Below, piece by piece: positions 40,934 through 50,018 of a stretch of 64,000 nucleotides of DNA (positions are counted from its first letter, which is position 1; the number at the start of each line of letters is the position of its first letter). The translations under genes and the position numbers were made by a program. The notes under the pieces are model-generated. The model was not told the DNA's origin, did no database searches, and was given only the letters and a program-made list of their open reading frames with translations. The stretch covers positions 1-64,000 of the forward strand of contig NZ_QCZG01000020.1 in NCBI RefSeq assembly GCF_003097615.1. Reading direction: 5' to 3'. This DNA is from Pueribacillus theae (GTDB taxonomy: Bacteria; Bacillota; Bacilli; Bacillales; UBA6769).

Positions 40934-41251
40934 ATGAAAGGCCAAATTGGTTTTATTCTAGCGTTGGTTTTTGCTGTCCTGATTGCCATCTTTGCTGTCT
41001 TAAATGTTGAGGCAGTTGAAGTGAATTACGGATTTGCAAAAACAGAATCACCTTTAGTGCTCCTCATATTAGGGTCTGTGTTAATGGGCGGCGTTATTGT
41101 TTCTCTCTTCGGCGCCGTCCGCATGTATCGACTAAAGCGCCAAGTGAAAGAACTTGAGAGAGAAAATGAATCATTAAAAACCAACAGCGGCACTAACTCA
41201 GCGGTTGTCCCAGATGAAGATTTTACGGAACAAAAAGAAAATGAAACTTAA
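40934..41251 (+). CDS. LapA-domain membrane protein (YrvD-like)
   Basis: 105 residues with two membrane helices (GFILALVFAVLIAIFAVLNV and LVLLILGSVLMGGVIVSLFG), then a charged coiled coil (RLKRQVKELERENESLKTN). This is the lipopolysaccharide-assembly-protein-A-like domain; in a Gram-positive its role is unknown. AAGGAGGAG precedes the start. It lies 24 bases after secDF, presumably in the same operon. Confidence 0.85.
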   Translation: MKGQIGFILALVFAVLIAIFAVLNVEAVEVNYGFAKTESPLVLLILGSVLMGGVIVSLFGAVRMYRLKRQVKELERENESLKTNSGTNSAVVPDEDFTEQKENET

Positions 41252-41316
41252 TCTGTTAATATCTATCGCCTCTTACCCATCTCTTGTATAATGAGAAAGG
41301 GTTAAGAGGTGATTTC

Positions 41317-43668
41317 ATGTTAAAGGCAAAAACGAAATGGAGATTAAAAAAGGCATCCGAACAAGCTGTTTTTGATTTACAAAGCAAGCTGTCAATTAGT
41401 GAATTAACAGCAAAATTGCTTGTCACGCGAGGCATTGTCACGGAAGAAGATGCGAGAAATTTTTTGGATGTTGACGCAGCACAGTTTTATGATCCTTTTT
41501 TACTTGATGGAATGGACAAGACAGTTGCAAGAATAAAGCAGGCAGTAGAGAATCGAGAGAGGATTCTTATATTTGGTGACTATGACGCTGATGGGGTAAC
41601 GAGCACATCTTTGCTTGTTTATACGCTAAGAAAATTGAAAGCGGATTTTTTTACATATATTCCGAACCGGTTTACAGAAGGATATGGGCCGAACGAAGCT
41701 GCCTTTCGCTGGGCAAAGCAGCAAGGAGTCAACTTGATTGTTACGGTTGATACAGGGATTTCCGCTGTTTATGAAGCTGAAGTGGCTTTGATGCTCGGCA
41801 TCGATTTGGTCATTACTGACCATCACGAGCCTCCGCCGAAGCTCCCGGAAGCTTATGCCATCGTCAATCCAAAAAAGCCCGGCTGTTCTTATCCTTTTAA
41901 AGGGCTCGCCGGGGTTGGTGTTGCGTTTAAAGTGGCGCATGCCCTTTTAGGTGAATTGCCAAGAGATATGCTAGATTTGGCGGCGATTGGCACAGTTGCT
42001 GATTTAGTCCCGATGAAGGATGAAAATCGGAAAATTGTTTCAGAAGGCATAAAATTAATTGGTAAACGCAAAAAGCCCGGAATTGATGCGCTTCTGAAAG
42101 TGTCCGGCATACAAGGAAATGAAATCAATGAAGAACTAATTGGGTTCGCGATTGGGCCAAGATTGAATGCCGCAGGCAGGCTTGATTCGGCGGAACCTGC
42201 ATTAAATCTACTAATCTCGGAAGATGAAGAAGAAGCTCAGATGTACGCAGAAGAAATTGATCGCCTAAATAAAGAAAGGCAAGAAATTGTCAATGTCATA
42301 ACGAAGCAAGCAATGGAATTGGTAGAGAAACAAAACCAACTGGGTAGAGTCATTGTTGTAGCAGGAGAGGGCTGGAATTCCGGCATTGTCGGCATTGTCG
42401 CATCAAGGCTTGTTGAACGGTATTACCGCCCGGCGATCGTCCTGGCAATTGAACCGGAAACTGGTGAGGCGAAAGGTTCAGCAAGAAGCATCCCCGCTTT
42501 CGATTTATATGCAAATCTTTCTGAGTGCAGAGATATTTTGCCCCAATTCGGCGGGCATCAAATGGCGGCAGGCCTTACTATTGCAACAGAAGATATTGAT
42601 GAATTAAGCCGTCGCCTTAACGAAAAAGCCCATCAACAATTAACGGAGGACGATTTTACACCGATATCGGAGATCGATGCTGTATGCCATATAGAGAATA
42701 CAACAATTGACACCATTGAGGAAATAGCAAGGCTTCAACCTTTCGGTACGGACAACCCTGCGCCCAAATTTTTATTTGAAAACAAGCAGCTCTCCCAATT
42801 GAAAAAAATCGGCAGCAAGGAAAATCATCTGAAATTCCAATTAAAAGAAAATGGGGCAACGCTTGACGGGATTGGTTTTCATTTTGGCCACCTTTTTAAT
42901 GAAATAAATCAAGGCTCGGCAGTGTCTGTTGTAGGAGAGCTATCGATAAATGAATGGAACGGTTTCAGGAAACCGCAGCTCATGTTGCTGGATATGAGTG
43001 TGAATGAATGGCAATTATTTGATTTAAGGGGAAAAAGAAAGATTCATAGCGAGCTTGGCAAACTACCGGCTGAGAACATTCAACTCGTTTATTTTAGGGA
43101 AGGCACGCTGGACGTTTTACAGTTAAACGATTGGAGGCAACATGCATATAATCCTATTAAGGATGAAGGCAGCTATGAACGGGAAAAGCCTTTCTTGTTC
43201 ATTTTGGATTTGCCCTACGATTTGCAGCATTTCAAAGACTGGTATGAAACGACACAACCTGAACGCACGTATGTTGTTTTTTTCAATACGGAGAATCATT
43301 TTTTCGATTCAGTGCCATCGCGTGAACAATTTAAGTTTTATTATGCTTTTCTAATGAAACAAAAAACATTTTCGTTGCATCAAGCAGAGCGCTTAGCAAA
43401 GGCGAAGCGGCTGTCTATCGATTCGATTCACTTCATGTCAAAAGTGTTTTCAGAACTTAATTTTGTTACAATAAAGAAGGATAATGTTTCATTCGTCACA
43501 AAACCGCTTAAAAGAGATTTGGCAGAATCAGAAACGTACACCCAAAAGTTAAAAATGATTGAGATTGAAAAGGCATTATTATACTCATCTTACGAAGAAC
43601 TTAAATCCTTTTTGAAAAAAATAAACCATTGTTCATTTACTGAGGGGGCAAAAATTAATGGATTATAA
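41317..43668 (+). CDS. recJ: Single-stranded-DNA-specific exonuclease RecJ
   Basis: 5'-3' ssDNA exonuclease in recombination and repair. The DHH domain has [10 protein letters not shown] (about 83-92) and VITDHHEPP; the DHHA1 domain has [11 protein letters not shown]. An OB-fold domain and a C-terminal extension typical of Bacillus RecJ follow. ATG at 41317 follows AGAGGTGA; 783 aa. A TATAAT at 41287-41292 may be its own -10 box, but no convincing -35 precedes it. The gene overlaps apt by 11 bases. Confidence 0.97.
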   Translation: MLKAKTKWRLKKASEQAVFDLQSKLSISELTAKLLVTRGIVTEEDARNFLDVDAAQFYDPFLLDGMDKTVARIKQAVENRERILIFGDYDADGVTSTSLLVYTLRKLKADFFTYIPNRFTEGYGPNEAAFRWAKQQGVNLIVTVDTGISAVYEAEVALMLGIDLVITDHHEPPPKLPEAYAIVNPKKPGCSYPFKGLAGVGVAFKVAHALLGELPRDMLDLAAIGTVADLVPMKDENRKIVSEGIKLIGKRKKPGIDALLKVSGIQGNEINEELIGFAIGPRLNAAGRLDSAEPALNLLISEDEEEAQMYAEEIDRLNKERQEIVNVITKQAMELVEKQNQLGRVIVVAGEGWNSGIVGIVASRLVERYYRPAIVLAIEPETGEAKGSARSIPAFDLYANLSECRDILPQFGGHQMAAGLTIATEDIDELSRRLNEKAHQQLTEDDFTPISEIDAVCHIENTTIDTIEEIARLQPFGTDNPAPKFLFENKQLSQLKKIGSKENHLKFQLKENGATLDGIGFHFGHLFNEINQGSAVSVVGELSINEWNGFRKPQLMLLDMSVNEWQLFDLRGKRKIHSELGKLPAENIQLVYFREGTLDVLQLNDWRQHAYNPIKDEGSYEREKPFLFILDLPYDLQHFKDWYETTQPERTYVVFFNTENHFFDSVPSREQFKFYYAFLMKQKTFSLHQAERLAKAKRLSIDSIHFMSKVFSELNFVTIKKDNVSFVTKPLKRDLAESETYTQKLKMIEIEKALLYSSYEELKSFLKKINHCSFTEGAKINGL

Positions 43669-44173
43669 GCCTTATATTACGATTATTAATGATTATCCAG
43701 AAAAGGGTGTTAAATTTAAGGATATTACGACATTGATGCAAAATGGAGAAGTGTATAAACAAGCGATTAACGATATTGTCCGTTATGCAAAAGACAAACA
43801 AGTTGATCTTATTGTGGGGCCTGAGGCGAGAGGATTCATCTTTGGCTGCCCTGTCGCATACGAACTCGGTGTAGGCTTTGCTCCTGTGAGGAAAGCCGGA
43901 AAGCTGCCAAGAGAAGTGGTTAGCGTTGATTACGGCCTTGAATATGGAAAAGGTGTGCTTACCATGCATAAAGATGCCATCAAGCCAGGCCAGAGAGTGC
44001 TCATCACCGATGACTTGCTTGCGACAGGCGGAACGATTGAAGCGACAATTAAACTTGTGGAAAGTCTTGGAGGAATTGTTGCAGGTATTGCTTTTTTAAT
44101 AGAATTGGCTTATCTTAAAGGTAGAGGCAAACTTGATGGATACGATGTTTTTGTTCTAACAAAATATGAATAA
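43658..44173 (+). CDS. apt: Adenine phosphoribosyltransferase
   Basis: Salvages adenine to AMP. The PRPP-binding loop is [13 protein letters not shown] (about 112-124); the N-terminal [20 protein letters not shown] and PEARGFIFG are family signatures. 171 aa. The start lies inside the end of recJ, after GAGGGGG, so the two are coupled. A terminator follows, then relA. Confidence 0.98.
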   Translation: MDYKPYITIINDYPEKGVKFKDITTLMQNGEVYKQAINDIVRYAKDKQVDLIVGPEARGFIFGCPVAYELGVGFAPVRKAGKLPREVVSVDYGLEYGKGVLTMHKDAIKPGQRVLITDDLLATGGTIEATIKLVESLGGIVAGIAFLIELAYLKGRGKLDGYDVFVLTKYE

Positions 44174-44178
44174 AGATA

Positions 44179-44213
44179 AGTGCTCTTTCTAAAAAGGGCG
44201 CTTTTTATTTTAC
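44179..44213 (+). terminator. Terminator after apt
   Basis: AAGTGCTCTTT pairs with AAAGGGCGCTT (two G-U pairs), followed by TTTATTTT. Confidence 0.75.
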
Positions 44214-44318
44214 GGAGGAAAGGATAACTTTCCAGCGGGTCAGATTCCATCGAAATGCTTTACAGTTTGCCGCAATTTAACGATAATGATAAAAACGATA
44301 ATATAAAGGTGATTTAAT

Positions 44319-46496
44319 GTGACAATCGATCACGTACTAGAGATGGCTAAAAATTATATGGCTGATGGCGAGATCGCTTTTTTGGAGAAAGCGTATTTAT
44401 ACGCGAAAGAAGCCCACTCTAACCAGTTTCGCAAGTCTGGGGAGCCATATATTAATCATCCTGTTGAAGTTGCAGGAATATTAGTTGAACTTGGGATGGA
44501 TTATATTACGACAGCCGCTGGGTTTCTTCATGATGTCGTCGAGGATACCGATGTCACCCTTGATGATTTAAAGGAGGAGTTTGGTGAAGAAATTGCCGAT
44601 TTGGTTGACGGCGTCACCAAACTAAAGAAAATAAAATTTAAATCAAAGCAGCAGCAACAAGCAGAAAACCATCGAAAAATGCTTGTCGCAATGGCGCAGG
44701 ATATCCGCTGCATTCTTATAAAACTCGCAGATCGCCTTCATAATATACGGACATTAAAATATATGTCAAAGGAGAAACAAATCGAGAAAGCAAATGAAAC
44801 GATTGAAATTTTCGCTCCTCTTGCACACCGCCTCGGAATCTCAACAATTAAATGGGAGCTGGAGGATATTTCTCTTCGTTATTTAAATCCGCAGCAATAT
44901 TATCGGATTGTAAACTTGATGCAAAAACGCAGAGCGGAAAGGGAACGAAATGTTGAAGAGATAAAAGCTGAGATTAAACGCCAGCTTGATTCGGTATCCA
45001 TTAAAGCGGAAATTTCAGGCAGACCCAAGCATATCTACAGTATTTATCGAAAAATGGTGCTGCAGAAAAAACAGTTTTCTGAAATCTATGATTTGCTTGC
45101 AGTAAGAGTGATTGTCAACAGTATTCGCGATTGCTATGCAGCCCTTGGCATTATCCATACGTGCTGGAAGCCGCTCCCTGGCCGTTTCAAAGATTATATT
45201 GCGATGCCTAAAGCGAACATGTATCAATCACTGCACACAACCGTCATTGGCCCGAAAGGGGATCCAGTTGAAGTTCAAATCAGGACAAAAGACATGCATA
45301 ATGTCGCGGAATACGGGATTGCTGCGCATTGGGCGTACAAGGAGGGCAAAAAGAACCCGCAAACAGCATTCGAGAAAAAACTAACTTGGTTTAGAGAAAT
45401 TTTAGAATGGCAAAATGACGCGAATGACGCGGAAGAATTTGTGGAATCCCTAAAAATGGATTTGTTTAGCGATACTGTGCTTGTCTTCACGCCAAAAGGC
45501 GATGTTATCGAACTTCCGGCAGGTTCCATTCCGATCGATTTTGCATACCGAATTCATACAGAAATCGGCAACAAAACAATCGGTGCCAAAGTAAACAGTA
45601 AAATGGTGCCGCTGGATTATAAATTAAAAACAGGGGACATTGTTGAAATTATTACGTCCAAACATTCCTATGGGCCAAGCAGAGATTGGTTGAAACTAAC
45701 GAAAAGTTCGCAGGCAAAAAACAAAATTAAGCAGTGGTTTAAAAAAGAGAAGCGTGAAGAAAATATTGCGAAAGGGAAAGAGCTCGTTGAAAAAGAAGTG
45801 AAGCAGCACGGTTTTGAAGAAAAGCTCGTATTCACTCCGGAAAATCTGAAAAACACTGCAAATAAATTTAATTTTACCAATGAAGATGATATGTATGCTG
45901 CTGTCGGATTTAGCGGCATTACCGCAGCGCAAATTGCTACACGGCTTACTGACAAATTAAGAAAACAAAAAGATGAAAATACGGACAATGAGTCATTAAT
46001 TGAATCGATCGCAGAATCAAAGCCTCAAGCTAAACATCGGAAAACAGATACCGGTGTAAGAGTAAAAGGCGTAGACAATATGCTTATTCGATTATCGAAA
46101 TGCTGCAATCCTGTGCCTGGCGATGAAATTGTCGGATTTATTACAAAAGGCCGCGGTGTTTCCATACACAGAGTCGATTGTCCCAACCTCAAAACAGACG
46201 ATGCAAAACAGAGGCTGCTCGAAGTGGAATGGCAAGGCGATGGCGAAAATAATAAAAGCTACCATGTTGACATCGAAATTACAGGATATGATCGTAGAGG
46301 TTTACTGAACGAAGTACTTCAAGCTGTAGCTGAAACGAAAACAGACATTCAGACTGTAACAGGAAGAACAGACCGGAATAAATTGGCGACGGTGAACATG
46401 ACAATTTTGATTCACAATGTAAACCACCTTCACAAAATTGTCGAGCGGATTAAGAGAATACACGATATTTATTCGGTTCGAAGAGTGATGCAATGA
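44319..46496 (+). CDS. relA: (p)ppGpp synthetase/hydrolase RelA
   Basis: Bifunctional stringent-response enzyme. The HD hydrolase domain has HDVVEDTDVT (about 67-76); the synthetase domain has GRFKDYIAMPKANMYQSLHT. The RFKD form is that of bifunctional Rel proteins rather than the EXDD of hydrolase-dead RelA. TGS (about 390-450), zinc-finger (LSKCCNPVPGDEI) and ACT domains follow. 725 aa (734 in B. subtilis). GTG start after AAAGGTGA. dtd follows at 16 bases. Confidence 0.97.
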   Translation: MTIDHVLEMAKNYMADGEIAFLEKAYLYAKEAHSNQFRKSGEPYINHPVEVAGILVELGMDYITTAAGFLHDVVEDTDVTLDDLKEEFGEEIADLVDGVTKLKKIKFKSKQQQQAENHRKMLVAMAQDIRCILIKLADRLHNIRTLKYMSKEKQIEKANETIEIFAPLAHRLGISTIKWELEDISLRYLNPQQYYRIVNLMQKRRAERERNVEEIKAEIKRQLDSVSIKAEISGRPKHIYSIYRKMVLQKKQFSEIYDLLAVRVIVNSIRDCYAALGIIHTCWKPLPGRFKDYIAMPKANMYQSLHTTVIGPKGDPVEVQIRTKDMHNVAEYGIAAHWAYKEGKKNPQTAFEKKLTWFREILEWQNDANDAEEFVESLKMDLFSDTVLVFTPKGDVIELPAGSIPIDFAYRIHTEIGNKTIGAKVNSKMVPLDYKLKTGDIVEIITSKHSYGPSRDWLKLTKSSQAKNKIKQWFKKEKREENIAKGKELVEKEVKQHGFEEKLVFTPENLKNTANKFNFTNEDDMYAAVGFSGITAAQIATRLTDKLRKQKDENTDNESLIESIAESKPQAKHRKTDTGVRVKGVDNMLIRLSKCCNPVPGDEIVGFITKGRGVSIHRVDCPNLKTDDAKQRLLEVEWQGDGENNKSYHVDIEITGYDRRGLLNEVLQAVAETKTDIQTVTGRTDRNKLATVNMTILIHNVNHLHKIVERIKRIHDIYSVRRVMQ

Positions 46497-46511
46497 TGGG
46501 AGCTAGATAAG

Positions 46512-46949
46512 GTGAAAGTTGTATTACAGCGTGCAAAAAACGCATCAGTTGCAGTGGGTGGAAACATTGTCGGAAAGATCGATTACGGTGTCGTACTTTT
46601 AGTGGGAATTACGCATGATGATGATGTAGAAGACGCCGCATATCTTGCGGATAAAATCGTGAACCTGCGCATTTTTGAAGACGAGGAAGGGAAAATGAAC
46701 CGCTCCTTGCTTGACGTTGAAGGAAAAATATTATCTGTTTCCCAGTTTACGCTTTATGGCGATACTCGAAAGGGACGCCGGCCAAGCTTTATTAATGCCG
46801 CAAAGCCAGATAAAGCAGAACCTCTTTACAATCAATTTAACCAATTATTGCGAGAAAAAGGCGTCGTTGTTGAGACAGGACAATTTGGCGCCATGATGGA
46901 TGTTCACCTCACGAATGATGGGCCGGTTACTTTGATTTTGGAGTATTAG
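46512..46949 (+). CDS. dtd: D-aminoacyl-tRNA deacylase
   Basis: Removes D-amino acids mischarged onto tRNA. Signatures are [14 protein letters not shown] at the start, [20 protein letters not shown] and the C-terminal [11 protein letters not shown]. 145 aa, normal. GTG start after GGGAG. It is the last gene of the conserved core here; in B. subtilis an amidase gene, hisS and aspS come next, whereas here the accessory island begins. Confidence 0.97.
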   Translation: MKVVLQRAKNASVAVGGNIVGKIDYGVVLLVGITHDDDVEDAAYLADKIVNLRIFEDEEGKMNRSLLDVEGKILSVSQFTLYGDTRKGRRPSFINAAKPDKAEPLYNQFNQLLREKGVVVETGQFGAMMDVHLTNDGPVTLILEY

Positions 46950-47030
46950 TATTAAATTCACACATGGGCATGTATAGCGTTAATAAAGTCTAGGGTGCCC
47001 ATTAAATTCTAAAAAATCATTCAGTAAAAA

Positions 47031-47101
47031 ACACGCAATCTCCAAAATATCTTTTGTACTTTAGTAATCAAACTACAAATAAAGATATAGGAGATGCGTG
47101 T
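47031..47101. repeat. Long imperfect inverted repeat at the island edge
   Basis: The 28-base left arm (47031-47058, starting ACACGCAATCTCC) pairs with the right arm (47074-47101, ending GGAGATGCGTGT) with a few bulges, across a 15-base loop. It could be an RNA hairpin or the fused ends of a lost mobile element. No T-run follows. Confidence 0.6.
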
Positions 47102-47171
47102 ATATATTGCATTTTATTTAAAATAATCACTTCGTACTTTTGACCCAATCAATGCCTTAATAAGCAACAAA

Positions 47172-47196
47172 GAGGGTGCAAACTCTCCTTTTTTTT
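47172..47196 (+). terminator. Probable terminator downstream of dtd
   Basis: GAGGGT pairs with ACTCTC (one G-U pair) over a short loop, followed by CTTTTTTTT. Confidence 0.6.
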
Positions 47197-47257
47197 AATA
47201 TGAGAATAATTAAATTGGCTTAAGAAATCTAATTTTGTACTTAGATAGATCCTAAAA

Positions 47258-47908
47258 TTAATTTTCTTCTAGAATACTTAATTTTTTAGGGTTTTCATTT
47301 GTTAAAAAACCAACGATTGCCTCAAAGCAAATTTTGCGATAAAAATCATGAAGTTGATCTCGATTAGGAAGTTTCTCATTATCTCTCATTAACCACTGTG
47401 TAAGACAACCGTCAATGATGGTTCGAATTGTGATTGCTGCGTTATCGATATCTTGCGAATAGAATACTCCTTCCTTAATTCCAAGAGATACAATCTCCCT
47501 TCCTATACTCCAACAATTTTCATAAAACTGATTATTAATTTCAAGATAGCGTGGATTATGTACTGCTTGAGCTAGAAAATCAAGATAAACTTTATAAACC
47601 CTTCTATTTCTTTTAGGAGTTGAAAATGTACTTAACATATATGTCCTAAGCTTATTCATTGCTGTTGTCTCTTTGCTGATTGCAGTATGATCATCATGAT
47701 AAATTTTATTTGTTACCCATTCAAGCGTTTGATATAAAACATCATCCTTGTTTTTAAAGTAGTAATTTGTAACTCCCTTACTTACTCCAGCGTAATCAGA
47801 AATATCTTGTAATGTTACTGCACTAAAACCTTTAACTGAAAGAGCTTGATATGTTGCTCTAAGGAGCTGTTCTTTTCTTTTACTGGCATTTTTATTCATT
47901 TTAATCAT
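47258..47908 (-). CDS. TetR/AcrR family transcriptional regulator of the catabolic island
   Basis: A 216-residue TetR-type regulator. The N-terminal helix-turn-helix is clear: LRATYQALSVKGFSAVTLQD followed by ISDYAGVSKGVTNYYFKNKD. The C-terminal ligand domain is all-helical and of no subgroup I can name; the N-terminus recalls BetI-like proteins. ATG at 47908 follows GGAGG; 17 upstream in-frame codons are discounted. It is divergent from the acyl-CoA synthetase gene, and an inverted repeat between them recurs ahead of three more units of the island. The natural inference is that it represses all four and responds to a pathway CoA ester. Confidence 0.9.
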   Translation of the reverse strand: MIKMNKNASKRKEQLLRATYQALSVKGFSAVTLQDISDYAGVSKGVTNYYFKNKDDVLYQTLEWVTNKIYHDDHTAISKETTAMNKLRTYMLSTFSTPKRNRRVYKVYLDFLAQAVHNPRYLEINNQFYENCWSIGREIVSLGIKEGVFYSQDIDNAAITIRTIIDGCLTQWLMRDNEKLPNRDQLHDFYRKICFEAIVGFLTNENPKKLSILEEN

Positions 47909-48004
47909 TTGACCTCCTATGGCTTTTAAAAAATACTGAATGGATATTTTGAAATTCATTTAAATATTATTTTACTATGGTTTTATAAAATAAACTAATA
48001 AAAA

Positions 48005-48067
48005 ATATTATCCGGTCATTTATTAGGGTAAAAATATATTGACCGGATAATATATATATATTATTAT
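48005..48067 (+). promoter_or_regulatory. Operator-promoter 1, tetR/acyl-CoA synthetase intergenic
   Basis: ATATTATCCGGTCA (48005-48018) and TGACCGGATAATAT (48040-48053) are perfect inverted repeats 21 bases apart. The right arm overlaps TTGACC (48039-48044), and TATTAT (48062-48067) follows after exactly 17 bases. At the 9-base spacing seen at the other sites, the weaker arm TTATTAGGGTA (48020-48030) pairs with the right arm, so three half-sites may lie here. Confidence 0.8.
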
Positions 48068-48129
48068 GAATTATATAATTTGAATGGATACTCAATTGTA
48101 TTTTTAGTTGAATAGGAGGAGAGGTAAAA

Positions 48130-49758
48130 TTGATAGAAAGAGTTTGGCATAAAAATTATCCGCCTACAGTTAGAAAATATTTAAATGAGCCAGATAGAAC
48201 TTTAACGGAAATTATAAAAGAGAATGCTGAGAAGTTTAGTGATAGAGTTGCTATAAAGTCTTTTGATATGACAATTAATTACAAGCAACTGGTAGAAAAA
48301 ATAAATAAGCTATCAAACTCTTTAGAAGATTTGGGTGTTTCGAAAGGTGACCGAGTAGCTCTAATGATGCAGAACAGCGTAGAGTACATAATAAGCTATT
48401 GTGCAATTTTAAACATTGGTGCTACTGCCGTACCCATTAATCCTTTGTATAAAGGCCGTGATATTTCTTATCGGATTAATGATTCTGGAACAAATATTTT
48501 AATTATAGAAAAAGAGCTTGTTGAACGTTTTAAAAAAATTCAAAACGAAACTAAGATACATAAAATGATTGTGACAAAAATAAAAAAAAGAATTGAAAAT
48601 TTTACTAAAAGTATTGAGTTAAACGAATCAATTACTATTTATTCTTTTGATACATTGTTAAGCATCTATTCATCTAATTTTATGGAATCCTCTATTAAAA
48701 TGGATGATGTTGCTTTATTAGCTTATACAGGAGGGACAACAGGTGTATCAAAAGGGGCAATGCTTACACATAAAAATATGATGGCAAGTGTTTGGCAAAT
48801 GTTTGAATGGTATGTAGGTTTGGAAAAAGGGAAGGAAGTCGTTCCATTAATTTTACCTACCTCGCATATCACTGGTTTGAATTGTGTTATGAATCTCGCT
48901 CTTGCAACTGCGCAGACAATCATTGTTAAACCGCGTTTTAGCGCAACTGATATTTTAGAGACTGTAGAAAAAGAGCGCGTAACAATGTTATGCATGGTTC
49001 CGACTTTATATGTAGAGCTCATTAATCATCCTGATTTACCGAAATACAATCTTAAATCACTGAAAATATGTACAAGTGGAGGTGCTCCAACACCTATAGA
49101 AGTCCAAAAACAATTCGAAAGAATCACCGGTAGTAACCTTACAGAAGCATTTGGGTTGACAGAATGCTCTCCTGGTGTTTGTTTAACCCCGGTTGGGGGG
49201 GAGAAAAGAGATAGAAGTATTGGACTTCCACTTCCGGATACAGATTGCAAGATTGTTGATCTTGAAACCGGGACAAAAGAGGTTCCTGTAGGTGAGATTG
49301 GTGAATTGATTGTTCAAGGTCCTCAAGTTATGAAAGGTTATTGGAATAAACCTGAAGAAAATAAGATCACATTACGCAATGGATGGTTATATACGGGAGA
49401 TGTTGTTTATAGAGATGAGGACGGTTTTTTTTACGTTGCTGATCGTAAAAAGGATGTAATCGTAACGGGTGGATATAATGTTTATCCTAGAGAAGTGGAA
49501 GAGATTCTATATGAAATTCCTGGCATAAAAGAAAGCGCTGTCATTGGAATCCCCCATGATTATTACGGAGAAACGGTAAAAGCTGTTGTTGCACTTAAAG
49601 AGGATCACAACATAACAGAAGATGATGTTATTAATTTTTGCAAGCAACGTTTGACAACTTATAAATGTCCCACAGTTATAGAAATTAGAGATGAGTTGCC
49701 AAAGTCTCCGGCAGGAAAAATTCTCCGAAGAGAGTTAAGACTACAGAAAACGAATTAA
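48130..49758 (+). CDS. Acyl-CoA synthetase (AMP-binding enzyme, long-chain fatty acid-CoA ligase type)
   Basis: Activates a carboxylate to its CoA thioester through an acyl-AMP. The P-loop is YTGGTTGVSKGAMLTH (about 199-214); TEAFGLTECSPG, GWLYTGDVVYRDEDGFFYV and DRKKDVIVTGGYNVYPREVE are the other core motifs; the catalytic lysine lies in SPAGKILRRELR. 542 aa. TTG start after GGAGAGG. It is the first gene after operator 1, divergent from tetR. The class covers medium- and long-chain acids as well as aryl acids, so the substrate is open. Base composition is A+T-rich compared with the core. Confidence 0.92.
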   Translation: MIERVWHKNYPPTVRKYLNEPDRTLTEIIKENAEKFSDRVAIKSFDMTINYKQLVEKINKLSNSLEDLGVSKGDRVALMMQNSVEYIISYCAILNIGATAVPINPLYKGRDISYRINDSGTNILIIEKELVERFKKIQNETKIHKMIVTKIKKRIENFTKSIELNESITIYSFDTLLSIYSSNFMESSIKMDDVALLAYTGGTTGVSKGAMLTHKNMMASVWQMFEWYVGLEKGKEVVPLILPTSHITGLNCVMNLALATAQTIIVKPRFSATDILETVEKERVTMLCMVPTLYVELINHPDLPKYNLKSLKICTSGGAPTPIEVQKQFERITGSNLTEAFGLTECSPGVCLTPVGGEKRDRSIGLPLPDTDCKIVDLETGTKEVPVGEIGELIVQGPQVMKGYWNKPEENKITLRNGWLYTGDVVYRDEDGFFYVADRKKDVIVTGGYNVYPREVEEILYEIPGIKESAVIGIPHDYYGETVKAVVALKEDHNITEDDVINFCKQRLTTYKCPTVIEIRDELPKSPAGKILRRELRLQKTN

Positions 49759-50018
49759 TATAAAGAAAATTAGAAACCGTAAAGCAACTTAACTTGTCAT
49801 GAATTGTAAAATTTATGAGGAGTTTTATTATGGCCAGATAAACAAATTACAATTGTGAATATTTAAATAAAATAAATAGTAAAGTTGTTTAGGATTTAAT
49901 GTTTCTAAAGATTAGGGGGTGGTGAAAAACGAAGTGCATGAGGGTGTAGATGTTTTTTTCTGTATCCCTTTTCTTAGGTAATAAATTTAAATCATATAAT
50001 TTTTAGGAGGTAATTGAA
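49759..50018. other. Gap between acyl-CoA synthetase and aldehyde dehydrogenase genes
   Basis: 260 A+T-rich bases. GAGGAG (49818-49823) is followed by ATG GCC AGA TAA at 49830-49841, a well-placed start leading into a stop after three codons. I see neither a strong promoter nor an operator. Confidence 0.5.

Larger units (their letters stand above)
46950..47257. other. Gene-free boundary between the core and the accessory island
   Basis: About 300 A+T-rich bases without a supportable gene. It contains a long imperfect hairpin (47031-47101) and a probable terminator (47172-47196). This is where gene order departs from the Bacillus pattern. Confidence 0.6.

Noticed and set aside
49922-49981. 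19-codon frame starting GTG after AGGGGGTG
   Set aside because: The ribosome binding site is too close to the start and the peptide resembles nothing.
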